In this document: one piece after another, positions 29,725 through 38,187 of the stretch
How positions within the stretch are numbered: the stretch's first letter is position 1
How the letters are laid out: each line of letters starts with the position of its first letter
Assembly (NCBI RefSeq): GCF_000194155.1
Contig: NZ_GL877879.1
Span: 1,848,637-1,912,636 of the forward strand
Source of the DNA: Saccharopolyspora spinosa NRRL 18395
Lineage (GTDB): Bacteria > Actinomycetota > Actinomycetes > Mycobacteriales > Pseudonocardiaceae
DNA: 64,000 nucleotides
Direction of reading: 5' to 3'
Made by a program: the position numbers and the translations under genes
The notes under the pieces: generated by a model
Seen by the model: only the letters and a program-made list of their open reading frames with translations
Database searches by the model: none
Told to the model about the DNA's origin: nothing

Positions 29725-29916
29725 CACCGAAGGCAGTTCCGGGAGCGGCTTTGCACGGCGGCGCGGTTAGCATTCCTTGCGGGAACTACAGTCCTCGTCC
29801 CGCCGCAGGTCGCGTGAATACCCGATTCAGCACGCCGAAACAGGCAATCACCGCGGTTGGGACCCCGAAAATCCAGGGCCCCAACCCGCGAGCAGTTGAC
29901 ACAGCTCCCGCAACCC

Positions 29917-30615
29917 CTAGATACCGGCCGCCCGCGAACTCCCCGACACCAGCCCCGGCCGGAACACCACGTCACTCGACGCGGCCGGCGCTCCGGCGAC
30001 GGCCGTCCAGTGCGCGAGGTACTTGGCCGCCTCGGCAGCCAGCAGTGCGTCCAGCTCGACCCGGTTCGCGTTCTTGCGCAGCCGCAACGGTTTGCCGCGA
30101 CGCACGTCGAGCACCATCGGCGTCGCACCCGGGCGCAGGGCCGGCATCGCGCGCTCCAGGACCCGCAACGCGAGGTTCGCGGAATCCGTGCCCAGCTGCG
30201 GCTCCTTCAGGTACGGCAGCACGACCTCGGTCCGACCGTCCCGGTGGCGCAACGCCAGCGAGCTGCGCTCCGAGATCGTGATCGCGAGCCCGCTGATCTC
30301 CCAACGCGTGGCGACGGTCGGGAGGCCAGTGGCCTTGGCGCGCCCCCACCAGCGCTCGAATCCCGCGTGCAGCTGCCGGAAGTGCGGTTGTTGCACCGGA
30401 CGCGCCTGCCGCACCGCCGCCGCGACGATCTCCACCGCGTCCGGCGAGGTCACCGCCCGCTGCAGCGCCAGCCGGAACGGCCCGTAGAACGCCCACGCCA
30501 TGCTCGTCTCATCGAGGTAGATCTCGCGCTGGTCCCGAACAATGCCCGCGCAACCGCGCGGCGTGCTGCGCATGTAGTCGAGGAACGACCCGAGACTGAT
30601 CTGCACACCGTCCAC
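29917..30615 (-). CDS. conserved hypothetical protein, 232 aa
   Basis: GTG at 30615 with GAAGGGG upstream; the longer in-frame extension contains a promoter-like region. The protein starts VDGVQISLGSFLDYMRSTPR and is mixed alpha/beta with no signal peptide or membrane helix. It contains WWGRAKATGLPTVATRWEIS and a C-terminal part with GATPMVLDVRRGKPLRLRKN. I do not recognise a family. A LexA-like sequence overlaps its putative promoter, so a stress role is possible. It stands alone on the minus strand. Confidence 0.55.
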   Translation of the reverse strand: MDGVQISLGSFLDYMRSTPRGCAGIVRDQREIYLDETSMAWAFYGPFRLALQRAVTSPDAVEIVAAAVRQARPVQQPHFRQLHAGFERWWGRAKATGLPTVATRWEISGLAITISERSSLALRHRDGRTEVVLPYLKEPQLGTDSANLALRVLERAMPALRPGATPMVLDVRRGKPLRLRKNANRVELDALLAAEAAKYLAHWTAVAGAPAASSDVVFRPGLVSGSSRAAGI

Positions 30616-31008
30616 GAGTACCCCTTCCCGCGGTCGAGGGCAGCATCCAACGCCACAGCGAACCGCCCATCGAAGCGACAGTCCACAGTGGTCAAATGTG
30701 CCCAATCCCCCTGCCCGATAACAATATTCTAGCACTCCAGAGGCCGTTTTAGAACACATATTCGAGTGCTTTCGGATCTTGCCGGATGGGGCCGAGTGCA
30801 GGCGACGACCAGACGAGGAACTCACCGACGGCGCATCAGGCCGCGCGTGACGATCGCGACCGGCACCGAGGCTCCGCCCATCGGATTGGCCGTCAGGTCG
30901 CGGTCGGCCGGGGTCCGAGTCGGCGTCGCCACCTACCAGACGCTCGGCGAGCGTTCCATCCCACGAGGCCGCGACGACGCCGTTGCGGCCTTCGCTCGTG
31001 CCGCGGAG
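30616..31008. other. 393-bp intergenic region; possible small relic
   Basis: Lower GC around 30680-30780, where the promoter below lies. Between 30800 and 31000 no frame gives family-like sequence, though XRE-cupin regulators like the one at 31009 are often followed by a second gene that may have been lost here. Confidence 0.4.
30726..30764 (-). promoter_or_regulatory. putative promoter with LexA/SOS-like box
   Basis: On the minus strand GTTCTA (30750-30755) and TAGAAT (30726-30731) are 18 bases apart, acceptable -35 and -10 elements. CGAATATGTGTTCT (30751-30764) matches the Gram-positive LexA consensus CGAACRNRYGTTYC at 12 of 14 positions and overlaps the -35. It would control the 232-residue hypothetical gene starting 111 bases downstream of the -10. 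Confidence 0.4.
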
Positions 31009-31593
31009 TCAGGTTGCGGAAGCAGGAGCGGGCGGCAGCTGGACCGTCATGATCAGGTTGCAGGTTTCGGTACCCGAGCCGCGGTAGACATGAGGGGCAT
31101 CGCCGTCGAAGGTGGCGGTCTGCCCGGCTTCGACGACGTGCTCGGCGCCGTCTACGACGATGGTCATCCGGCCAGCGGTGACGCTGATCGTTTCCACGAC
31201 TCCGGCCCGATGGGGTTGACTGGGGTATTCCTCGTCCGGCTCCAGACGCCACCGCCAGACCTCAACGGGAGCCGCCCCGGATGTCGTCAGCATGAGCCGG
31301 GCCTCGCCGCCCCGCTCTCCGGTCCACAGTGGCGTCACGGCGTCGGCGGCCACGATGCGGACACGACCTTCGGGCGAGCCCTGCATCAGGGCGGACACCG
31401 AGATGCCGAGGGTGTCGGCCAGCCGGACCAGGGTGGCAAGGTTGGGGTTGCCCTGGGCTTTCTCCAACCCCACCAGAGCCCCCTTGCTCACCTGGGCGCG
31501 CCTGCTGAGCTCCTCCAGGGAAAGGCCCGCGCGGATGCGGGCCGCCCGGACGTTGTGCGCGACCGTCCGCAGGGCCGCGGCTGTCTCGGCCAT
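31009..31593 (-). CDS. XRE-family regulator with C-terminal cupin domain
   Basis: 194 residues. The N-terminal HTH is LEELSRRAQVSKGALVGLEK, then NPNLATLVRLADTLGISVSA. The C-terminal cupin has EYPSQPHRAGVVETISVTAG, with a possible metal His, and ends with AEHVVEAGQTATFDGDAPHV then YRGSG. Such regulators sense a small ligand through the cupin. It is divergent from the DMT exporter gene 116 bp away; three phased GGTCGTT repeats lie between, so it probably controls that exporter and itself. Confidence 0.88.
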   Translation of the reverse strand: MAETAAALRTVAHNVRAARIRAGLSLEELSRRAQVSKGALVGLEKAQGNPNLATLVRLADTLGISVSALMQGSPEGRVRIVAADAVTPLWTGERGGEARLMLTTSGAAPVEVWRWRLEPDEEYPSQPHRAGVVETISVTAGRMTIVVDGAEHVVEAGQTATFDGDAPHVYRGSGTETCNLIMTVQLPPAPASAT

Positions 31594-31636
31594 CTGATCA
31601 CCACCCTCGCAACTTGACCATTTGAATGCACGGTTC

Positions 31637-31685
31637 GGTCGTTTGGTTGAGCTACCCGGTCGTTCTGCTGTACTGTTTGGTCGTT
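31637..31685 (+). promoter_or_regulatory. three direct GGTCGTT repeats at 21-bp spacing
   Basis: GGTCGTT begins at 31637, 31658 and 31679, two helical turns apart each time, in the 116-bp gap between the XRE-cupin regulator and the DMT exporter. The even phasing indicates cooperative binding by a regulator on one DNA face. The last copy ends 24 bp before the GTG of the exporter. Confidence 0.6.
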
Positions 31686-31709
31686 CGAATGAATAATAGG
31701 GGATGTGCT

Positions 31710-32546
31710 GTGATCGCTCTGGTGCTGGCCCTCGGCAGCTCGCTCGCTTACGGGTGCGCCGATTTCCTCGGCGGCCTTGGCGCCCGTCGGGCTCACGTGC
31801 TGCGCACCGTGATGATCGCGGCCCCGGCCAGTCTCGTGGTCGAGCTGCTGCTGTGGCCGTTGCTCGGCGCCTCGTTCAGCGCCGCGACCCTCGGCTGGGG
31901 TGCCGCATCGGGCGTCGCCTCGGCCGCCGCGTTCGCCTTGCTCTACCGCACCCTGGCGATCGGTCCCATGAACGTGCTCTCGCCCGTGACCGCGCTGGTG
32001 TCCGCCGCGCTGCCCATTTGCGCGGGTCTGCTGCAGGGCGAACACCTGGCCACCGCCGGACTGGTCGGTCTGCCGCTCGCACTGGTGGCGGTGGTGCTGG
32101 TCAGCGCCGGACATGGCGCGGGCTCGGCGCGCCCGTCCCGTACAGCTCTGCTGCTGGCATTCGGTGCGGGCGCCGCCATCGCCCTCCAGCTGATCTTCTT
32201 GCACCAGGCGCCGTCCGGCAGCGGGGTGGCTCCGCTGATCATCGGCCGGGCGGTCTCCTCGGCTGCCACGCTTGCCGCGGCGGGACTGCTGCACCGCAAG
32301 CTGGGCTCCGGGAGGCCCAGGTACGCGATGTCGGCGGCCGCCGGTGCGCTGGACTCGGTGGCGAACCTGCTGTTTCTGCTCGCCGCCCGCAGCGGGGACC
32401 TCGCCGTCGCCGCCGTGATCGTCGCCCTCTACCCGGCCGGCACGGTCCTGCTCGCCCGCAGCGTGCTCGCCGAACGCATCCACCGTGGCCAGCTCGTCGG
32501 CCTGGGCACCGCCGCCGTCGCCGTCAGCCTCCTCGCCCTGACCTGA
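31710..32546 (+). CDS. EamA/DMT-superfamily transporter
   Basis: 278 residues with ten predicted membrane helices in two EamA repeats. The first repeat starts IALVLALGSSLAYGCADFLG; the second is around residues 140-275, with LAVAAVIVALYPAGTVLLAR and GQLVGLGTAAVAVSLLALT at the end. It is likely an exporter of amino acids or a small metabolite across the membrane. GTG at 31710 has AGGGGA 6 bases before it; an upstream in-frame ATG at 31689 is possible but lacks a ribosome site. Controlled by the divergent XRE-cupin regulator. Confidence 0.85.
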   Translation: MIALVLALGSSLAYGCADFLGGLGARRAHVLRTVMIAAPASLVVELLLWPLLGASFSAATLGWGAASGVASAAAFALLYRTLAIGPMNVLSPVTALVSAALPICAGLLQGEHLATAGLVGLPLALVAVVLVSAGHGAGSARPSRTALLLAFGAGAAIALQLIFLHQAPSGSGVAPLIIGRAVSSAATLAAAGLLHRKLGSGRPRYAMSAAAGALDSVANLLFLLAARSGDLAVAAVIVALYPAGTVLLARSVLAERIHRGQLVGLGTAAVAVSLLALT

Positions 32547-32760
32547 ACGAACCCGCCAGATCACCCAACGCCCGGCAATCACTCACGCACGCAGGAAGCG
32601 GAAACCCGCATGCCTGTCCTCGGCCTCGCCCCCGCTGTCGCGGACGCCTTCCCCAGCGCCCTCGTCACCCTGGTCACCGCCACGACCTGCGCGGCCGCGA
32701 ACCCTGGCCCGCCACCGCCGCTGCCCTGGGGGAACTGGAGCAACAGCCGCCCGAACCACG

Positions 32761-33552
32761 TCACGCCAGCGCGCGGTATGCCGCAGCTCCCAGGGCGGCG
32801 ATGACGTCGCAGGCAGGGCCTCCCCGGTAGCCGGTGCGGGAGCGTTCGTCGGTGAGCTCGTCGACCAGCACCGCGACCACCGCTTGCGGCCGGTCGGCGC
32901 CGATCAGCCCCACGTCGTGGCGCAGCCCGAGCAGCTCGCCGGTCTTGTTCCAGCACTGCGCCCCGTCCGGCAGCAGCGCGGGCAACCGGTCCCGAACCTG
33001 CTGTTTGGACAGGACTTCCAGCGCGTGCTCGGTCAGGTCCGGCGGCAGCGCCGCTCCCCTGGCCAACGCGTCGAGCACGCGCGCCTGGTCTAGCGCGGTG
33101 GTCTCGTTGCGGCCGTGGGCGTTGGGGTCCATCAGACGGCGTTCGACGCGGGTCGCCGTGCACCCCAGGTCGGCGGCGCAGTCCCGGATCGCCTCGAACC
33201 CGACCGCGTCGATCACGGCGTTCGTGGCGGCGTTGTCGCTGATCACGATCATCAGCGTGATCACGTCGCGCAGCGAAATCCGCGTCACGCTGAGGAGTTC
33301 CCGCAGGATGCCGAACCCGCCGACCCGCTCGGCGGGCAACTCGACGTATTCGTCCAGCCCGATCCGCCCCTCCTGCACGGCGCGCAGCGCGGCGATCATG
33401 ATCAGCACCTTGATCGTGCTGGCGGCGTGCACCACCTGCTCCGCATCGACCAGCACGGGCTCCTGCTCGTCGAGGTCCCAGGCCGCGAACCCAGCCCGCC
33501 CAGGGAGGCCGTCGAACGCCAACTCGGCCCGCAACCGCTCCGCAAACCCCAC
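32761..33552 (-). CDS. class A beta-lactamase-like serine hydrolase (no signal peptide)
   Basis: 263 residues. The active-site motifs are S45-T-I-K48, S105-D-N107 and K203-T-G205, in the order and spacing of class A enzymes. The omega-loop Glu appears as GRNETTALD instead of the canonical ExxLN. GTG at 33552 has GGGAGG 6 bases upstream. The N-terminus VGFAERLRAELAFDG has no signal or lipobox, so the protein should be cytoplasmic. This belongs to the 'beta-lactamase2' side of the family, whose members need not hydrolyse antibiotics. Drug resistance should not be assumed. Confidence 0.8.
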   Translation of the reverse strand: MGFAERLRAELAFDGLPGRAGFAAWDLDEQEPVLVDAEQVVHAASTIKVLIMIAALRAVQEGRIGLDEYVELPAERVGGFGILRELLSVTRISLRDVITLMIVISDNAATNAVIDAVGFEAIRDCAADLGCTATRVERRLMDPNAHGRNETTALDQARVLDALARGAALPPDLTEHALEVLSKQQVRDRLPALLPDGAQCWNKTGELLGLRHDVGLIGADRPQAVVAVLVDELTDERSRTGYRGGPACDVIAALGAAAYRALA

Positions 33553-33619
33553 CACTCGCCTCCCGTCGGGTGAAATTCGGCCTGGTGGGAAGCCTTCGAG
33601 CGGCTGCGCCGATCGAAGT

Positions 33620-33902
33620 TTCCCCACTCATCAGCTGCCCGGGTCGGATCAGGACGATGAACAGGACCGTGAACAGGGCCAGGGCTGACGACCGGCCCAC
33701 CCGTTGAACATCATCACCCACGGGTTGAGGAACCCAGCAGCACCGCAGTCCCGGTTCCCGGCGGTATGCCGAGGCCAGCCCGGGCCGGGCCGAACAGCTT
33801 CTGCAGCAGCACCACCTGCGCTACCGCCGCGCCGGAGACACCAAACCAGCCGACGACCAGCACGATAACGCAGAACAGCCACGGCCCGACCCCTTGCCCC
33901 AA
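33620..33902 (-). pseudogene. C-terminal remnant of a multi-pass membrane permease
   Basis: Frames join as PWLFCVIVLVVGWFGVSGAA, VAQVVLLQKLFGPARAGLGI and PPGTGTAVLLGSST, then after a frameshift GFLNPWVMMFNGWAGR, and after another RSSALALFTVLFIVLIRPGQ LMSGE. Three or four hydrophobic helices remain. It looks like the end of a solute permease; the family is not certain. At least two frameshifts and a missing N-terminus. Confidence 0.5.
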
Positions 33903-34120
33903 ACGCCGAAACGCTGCCCCCAGCTACGCCGATCTGGACTTACGCGACGCGGGGGGATGTTCGTCTATGGAGCCCGCGGGCGAAACTCTGAAACCGCTCG
34001 GATGACTTCCGGCTACCCCAAGCCGACCTTCTGCTCACTGCCGTCACCAGTAGCAGTCCGATGTGCGGGGTTCGTGGAGCCACGCGACCAGACCGCTTGG
34101 TCACGAGTGTCCTTCACCTG
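33903..34120. other. intergenic region between permease relic and ornithine-cyclodeaminase-like gene
   Basis: No gene or structured repeat visible in these 218 bases. The two flanking minus-strand features are separated by changing frames without family-like sequence. Confidence 0.4.
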
Positions 34121-35059
34121 TCAGAGGGTGCCGAGGACTGCGTGTGCTGCGGCGGCGTCCTGGACGCCGAGGCCGACGCTGTTGTAGAAGACGACCTCCC
34201 CGCGCTCCGCGCGCCCCGGCGCTTCGCCCAGCAGCACCGCGCCGAGCGCACGCAACTGCGCGCGCTCGATATCGCTGCGCTCCAACGCGCGCACGATCGG
34301 TCCCGCGTGCGTCGCGGCCGCGTCGACTTCGTCGACCACGACCGCTCCGGCGCGTCGGATCAGCTCCGCGTCCACCTCGCACCGGTGGTGCTCGAAGCTG
34401 CCGACGCTGATCACCGTCGCTCCCGCCGCTACCGCGTCGGTCGGGACGACCGGCTCCGTGCTGAGGGTGCACGCCGCGATCAGCGGCGCTCCGCGGACCG
34501 CTTCTTCGGCGCTCGCCACGGCTCGCACCGGGATGCCCAGTTCGGCCGCCAGCTCCGCTGCCGCGGCCTCGCGGCGCGCCGCGTCGCGGCCGTGGATCCG
34601 GACTTCCCGCAGTTTCCGCACGCGCACTATCGCGCGGGCGTGGGCGCGGGCCTGCACGCCGGATCCGAGGATCGCGAGTTCGTCCGCGTCGGGCAGGGCG
34701 AGCGCGTCGGCGGCGACGGCGCTGCCCGCCGCAGTGCGGATTTCGGTGAGCGCGGCGGCCTGCATGGTGGCCACCAGTTGGCCGGTGGCCGGGTCTAGGA
34801 CCAGCACTGTCGCCGAGATCGCCGGGAGTCCTCGGTCGGCATTGCCGGGGTGGATCGCGACGAGCTTGCTGACCGCTCCGTGCCTCGGCGACAGGCGGCT
34901 GAGGTAGCACAGCGTGGTGTCGTTTCCCGTTCGGACGGCGACCTTTTCGGCGAGCTGCGCTTCGCCTCTCCCCAGCGATTCGAAGGCCACTCGCTGCGAG
35001 GCGATGGCGGTGTCCAGGTCCAGCGCCGCGGTGACGTCGGCGTCGCTCCACACGCTCAT
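34121..35059 (-). CDS. ornithine cyclodeaminase / mu-crystallin family protein
   Basis: 312 residues. The Rossmann motif LAILGSGVQARAHARAI, preceded by EIRTAAGSAVAADAL, is characteristic of the family, as are KLVAIHPGNADRGLPAISAT near the front and TVISVGSFEHHRCEVDAELI further on. Members are NAD(P)-dependent: ornithine or lysine cyclodeaminases, or imine reductases such as delta-1-piperideine-2-carboxylate reductase. ATG at 35059 is favoured; upstream codons look random. It is divergent from the aldehyde dehydrogenase/FAD oxidase pair, which suggests a shared pathway involving a cyclic imine. Confidence 0.85.
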   Translation of the reverse strand: MSVWSDADVTAALDLDTAIASQRVAFESLGRGEAQLAEKVAVRTGNDTTLCYLSRLSPRHGAVSKLVAIHPGNADRGLPAISATVLVLDPATGQLVATMQAAALTEIRTAAGSAVAADALALPDADELAILGSGVQARAHARAIVRVRKLREVRIHGRDAARREAAAAELAAELGIPVRAVASAEEAVRGAPLIAACTLSTEPVVPTDAVAAGATVISVGSFEHHRCEVDAELIRRAGAVVVDEVDAAATHAGPIVRALERSDIERAQLRALGAVLLGEAPGRAERGEVVFYNSVGLGVQDAAAAHAVLGTL

Positions 35060-35303
35060 GCGCGGCACGCTGCCACACCGGTTGCCGCAGCGGTAGTGAT
35101 CCACATGTCGCCGCGGAAGGCGGGGAGAAGCACGGGTATCCCCCTATCCCTTCGAGCGCAAGCTGTGCTGTCGCTCAGGGGGTACAGAAATCACTCTTCT
35201 GATTCTCCGCGAACGCGCCTCCGGGGACTTACGGTGATCCCGGCGGCGGAGGTGTCCCACAGCACACCTGCGCACTGGTACCCCAACGAGCTGGAAGAGG
35301 TGC

Positions 35304-36887
35304 ATGTCGGTGCAGTCGACGTTGAACTCCGTGATCGGTCCGGACGCCCCCGCCCGGGTCGACGGCGGAGGCGAGTACATCTCGCGCAACCCGGCGAACC
35401 TGGACGACGTCGTCGCCGAGGTCTCCCTCGGCGGACCCGAGACGCTGCTGGCCGCGACCGAACAGGCGCAGCGGGCGCAGCGCGAATGGGCGCAGGTGCC
35501 CGCGCCGGTGCGCGGGCGGGTGGTGGCCGGGCTGGGCCGGTTGGTCGAGGCGAACAAGGAGTCACTGGCGCGGCTGGTGACCCGGGAGATCGGCAAGCCC
35601 TACGCCGAGGCGCTCGGCGAGGTGCAGGAGATCATCGACACCTGCGACTTCTTCCTCGGCGAAGGCCGCAGGCTCTACGGGCAGACGGTGCCCTCGGAGA
35701 TGCCGGACAAGCAGCTGTTCACCTTCCGCGTGCCGGTGGGCGTCGCCGTGGTGATCACCGCGGGCAACTTCCCGGTCGCCGTGCCGTCCTGGTACATGGT
35801 GCCCGCGCTGCTGTGCGGCAACGCCGTGGTGTGGAAGCCCGCCGAGTACGCCGCGGGCGCGGCGCGGGCGCTGGCCGAGCTGGCCTGGCGCGCCGGGGTG
35901 CCCAAGGGCGTGCTCAACCTCGTCTACACCGACGGCGAGGCGACCTTCGAGGGACTGGCGTCCGCGCTGGCGGCGGGCACCGTCAACAAGGTCGGGTTCA
36001 CCGGTTCCAGCGCGGTCGGCGCGCGGGTCGGCGAGCTGTGCGGCCGGTACCTGCAGAGCCCGTGTCTGGAGCTGGGCGGCAAGAACCCGATGGTCGTCGC
36101 CCCGGACGCGGAGCTCGACCTCGCAGTGGAGGGCGCGCTGTTCTCCGGATGGGGTACGGCCGGGCAGCGCTGCACCTCGCTGGGCAACCTGATCGTGCAC
36201 CGCGACGTGCACGACGAGTTCGTGCGCCGGCTCGACGCGGCGCTGCGCGCGGCCACCATCGGCGACCCGACCGGTGACGTGCTCTACGGCCCACTGCTGG
36301 ACCAGAAGTTCGCGGACAACTTCGAGAACATCCTGGGCAACATCGCCGAGCACCACACCGTGCTGGGTTCGGAGTCGGTCGGGCGGATCGGGGATTCCGC
36401 GCCGCGCAAGGGCTTCCAGGGCGATGCCTCGACCGGGCTGTACTACCACCCGGTGCTGCTGGACGGGCTGCGGCCGGACGACCACGTGTTCCGCAACGAG
36501 ACCTTCGGCCCGATCGTCGGCGTCACCACCTACGACGCGCCGGACGAGGCCATCGAGCTGGGCAACGCCCCCGGCTACGGGTTGTCCGCGGCGATCTACA
36601 CCACCGACCCGGCCACCGCGTTCCGGTTCCGGCAGGGCATCGGCGCGGGCATGGTCAGCGTGAACAACTCGACCTCCGGCGCGGAGGCGCACCTGCCCTT
36701 CGGCGGAAACGGCAAGTCCGGCAACGGCAGCCGCCAGTCCGGCATCTGGGTGCTCGACCAGTTCACCCGTTGGCAGTCGTTGAACTGGGACTTCTCCGGA
36801 AAGCTGCAGAAGGCCCAGATGGACGTCGACACCGTCGAGCCGGAGCTGGACTTCCGGCTGCCCCCGGACCTCGGCGGTGCCCGGTGA
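35304..36887 (+). CDS. aldehyde dehydrogenase, ALDH7 (AmaB)-like
   Basis: 527 residues, NAD(P)-dependent. The fold is complete: VITAGNFPVAVPSW, GNAVVWKPAE, the catalytic Glu in CLELGGKNPM and the catalytic Cys in GTAGQRCTSLGN, then ETFGPIVGV. The NFPVAV motif is a feature of ALDH7-type enzymes that oxidise 2-aminoadipate semialdehyde/piperideine-6-carboxylate. GTG two codons after the ATG would be better spaced from GAAGAGG, so the real start may be 35310. Its stop overlaps the start of the FAD oxidase (TGATG), so both are translated together. Confidence 0.88.
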   Translation: MSVQSTLNSVIGPDAPARVDGGGEYISRNPANLDDVVAEVSLGGPETLLAATEQAQRAQREWAQVPAPVRGRVVAGLGRLVEANKESLARLVTREIGKPYAEALGEVQEIIDTCDFFLGEGRRLYGQTVPSEMPDKQLFTFRVPVGVAVVITAGNFPVAVPSWYMVPALLCGNAVVWKPAEYAAGAARALAELAWRAGVPKGVLNLVYTDGEATFEGLASALAAGTVNKVGFTGSSAVGARVGELCGRYLQSPCLELGGKNPMVVAPDAELDLAVEGALFSGWGTAGQRCTSLGNLIVHRDVHDEFVRRLDAALRAATIGDPTGDVLYGPLLDQKFADNFENILGNIAEHHTVLGSESVGRIGDSAPRKGFQGDASTGLYYHPVLLDGLRPDDHVFRNETFGPIVGVTTYDAPDEAIELGNAPGYGLSAAIYTTDPATAFRFRQGIGAGMVSVNNSTSGAEAHLPFGGNGKSGNGSRQSGIWVLDQFTRWQSLNWDFSGKLQKAQMDVDTVEPELDFRLPPDLGGAR

Positions 36888-38032
36888 TGCTGCCGGGCCG
36901 GGCCGAGGTCGTCGTGATCGGCGGCGGGGTGGTGGGCGTCAGCACCGCCTTCCACCTCGCCGAGGCCGGCGTGGACGTGCTGTTGCTGGAGCGAGACGAG
37001 CTCGGCGAAGGCAGCACGAGCAGGGCCGCCGGCGGGGTGCGCGCGCAGTTCTCCGACCCGGTCAACATCGAGCTTGGGCAGCGCAGCCTGAGCGCGTTCG
37101 AGGACTTCGCGCGGCGGCCCGGCGGCGAGATCGACCTCAAGCAGTTCGGCTACCTGTTCCTGCTGTCGGATCCCGAGGACGTCACGACGTTCGAGCGGAG
37201 CGTGCGGCTGCAGAACGAGTTCGGCGTGCCGAGCCGGATGCTGACCGTCGCCGAGGCCTGCGAGCTCTCGTCGTACGTGGTGCCGGACGGGCTGCTGGCG
37301 GCCGCCTTCTCCCCCACCGACGGGCACTGCACACCGGAGGCGGTGGTGCAGGGTTACGCGCAGGCCGCCCGGCAGCACGGCGCCCTGCTGCGGCGGCACT
37401 GCCCAGTGACCGGCATCGAGGTCACCGGCGGTGAGATCACCGCGGTGCACACCGATTTCGGTTCCGTCGAGACGTCCACCGTGGTCTGCGCGGCGGGCGC
37501 GTGGTCGGCGTCGGTCGGCGAGTTCGCCGGCGTCAAGCTGCCGGTCCGGCCGCTGCGGCGGCAGGTCCTGGTCACCGAGCCCGTGCCGGACCTGCCACCC
37601 CGGCTGCCGTTCACCATCGACTTCAGCACCAGCTTCTACTTCCACGACGAAGGACCGGGTCTGCTCATCGGCATGTCCGACCCCGACGAGGAGTACGGGT
37701 TCCGGCTCAACACCGACGACCGCTGGCTCGGGAGGCTCGCCGACACCTTGGCGCGGCGCGCACCGAGGCTGGCCGACATCGGCGTCGCGCACGGCTGGGC
37801 GGGGCTCTACGAGGTCACGCCCGACCACAACGCCCTGGTCGGGGAGGCGGCGGGACCGAGCCGGTTCCTCTACGCCACCGGCTTCTCCGGTCACGGCTTC
37901 CTGCAGGGACCGGCCATCGGCGAAGTCATGCGCGACCTCGTGCTCGGCCAACCGCCGGTCGTCGACGTCACCGGCCTCGACGTCCGCCGTTTCGCCGACG
38001 CCGGGGTCCGGCCCGAGCACAACTGCGTCTGA
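36887..38032 (+). CDS. FAD-dependent amine/sarcosine-oxidase-like oxidoreductase (DAO superfamily)
   Basis: 381 residues. The dinucleotide-binding motif EVVVIGGGVVGVSTAFHLAE opens the protein and the second FAD signature is near the C-terminus: YEVTPDHNALVGEAAG, then YATGFSGHGFLQGPAIGEV. This is the DAO layout of sarcosine, L-pipecolate and D-amino-acid oxidases or dehydrogenases. ATG at 36887 shares its first base with the ALDH stop, so the two proteins are coupled. A sequence of FAD oxidase (amine to imine) then ALDH (semialdehyde to acid) is consistent with cyclic amine degradation. Confidence 0.88.
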   Translation: MLPGRAEVVVIGGGVVGVSTAFHLAEAGVDVLLLERDELGEGSTSRAAGGVRAQFSDPVNIELGQRSLSAFEDFARRPGGEIDLKQFGYLFLLSDPEDVTTFERSVRLQNEFGVPSRMLTVAEACELSSYVVPDGLLAAAFSPTDGHCTPEAVVQGYAQAARQHGALLRRHCPVTGIEVTGGEITAVHTDFGSVETSTVVCAAGAWSASVGEFAGVKLPVRPLRRQVLVTEPVPDLPPRLPFTIDFSTSFYFHDEGPGLLIGMSDPDEEYGFRLNTDDRWLGRLADTLARRAPRLADIGVAHGWAGLYEVTPDHNALVGEAAGPSRFLYATGFSGHGFLQGPAIGEVMRDLVLGQPPVVDVTGLDVRRFADAGVRPEHNCV

Positions 38033-38187
38033 AAGGCGGAACCCGGGCTCATCCGCGGCCCTTTCGAACGGATCCCCCGACACGCAGTGTGGCAAGACCG
38101 CTTCGAGGACGAAGAACTTCGTAAGACACGAGCAAAATCCCCGATATCCGGGCTGTGCTCGGCACAGCCGACGAAGGAGCGCGAACC

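Noticed and set aside
32610-32804. 64-codon plus-strand ORF after the DMT exporter
   Set aside because: Overlaps the beta-lactamase-like gene end, turns Pro-rich and has no recognisable domain.
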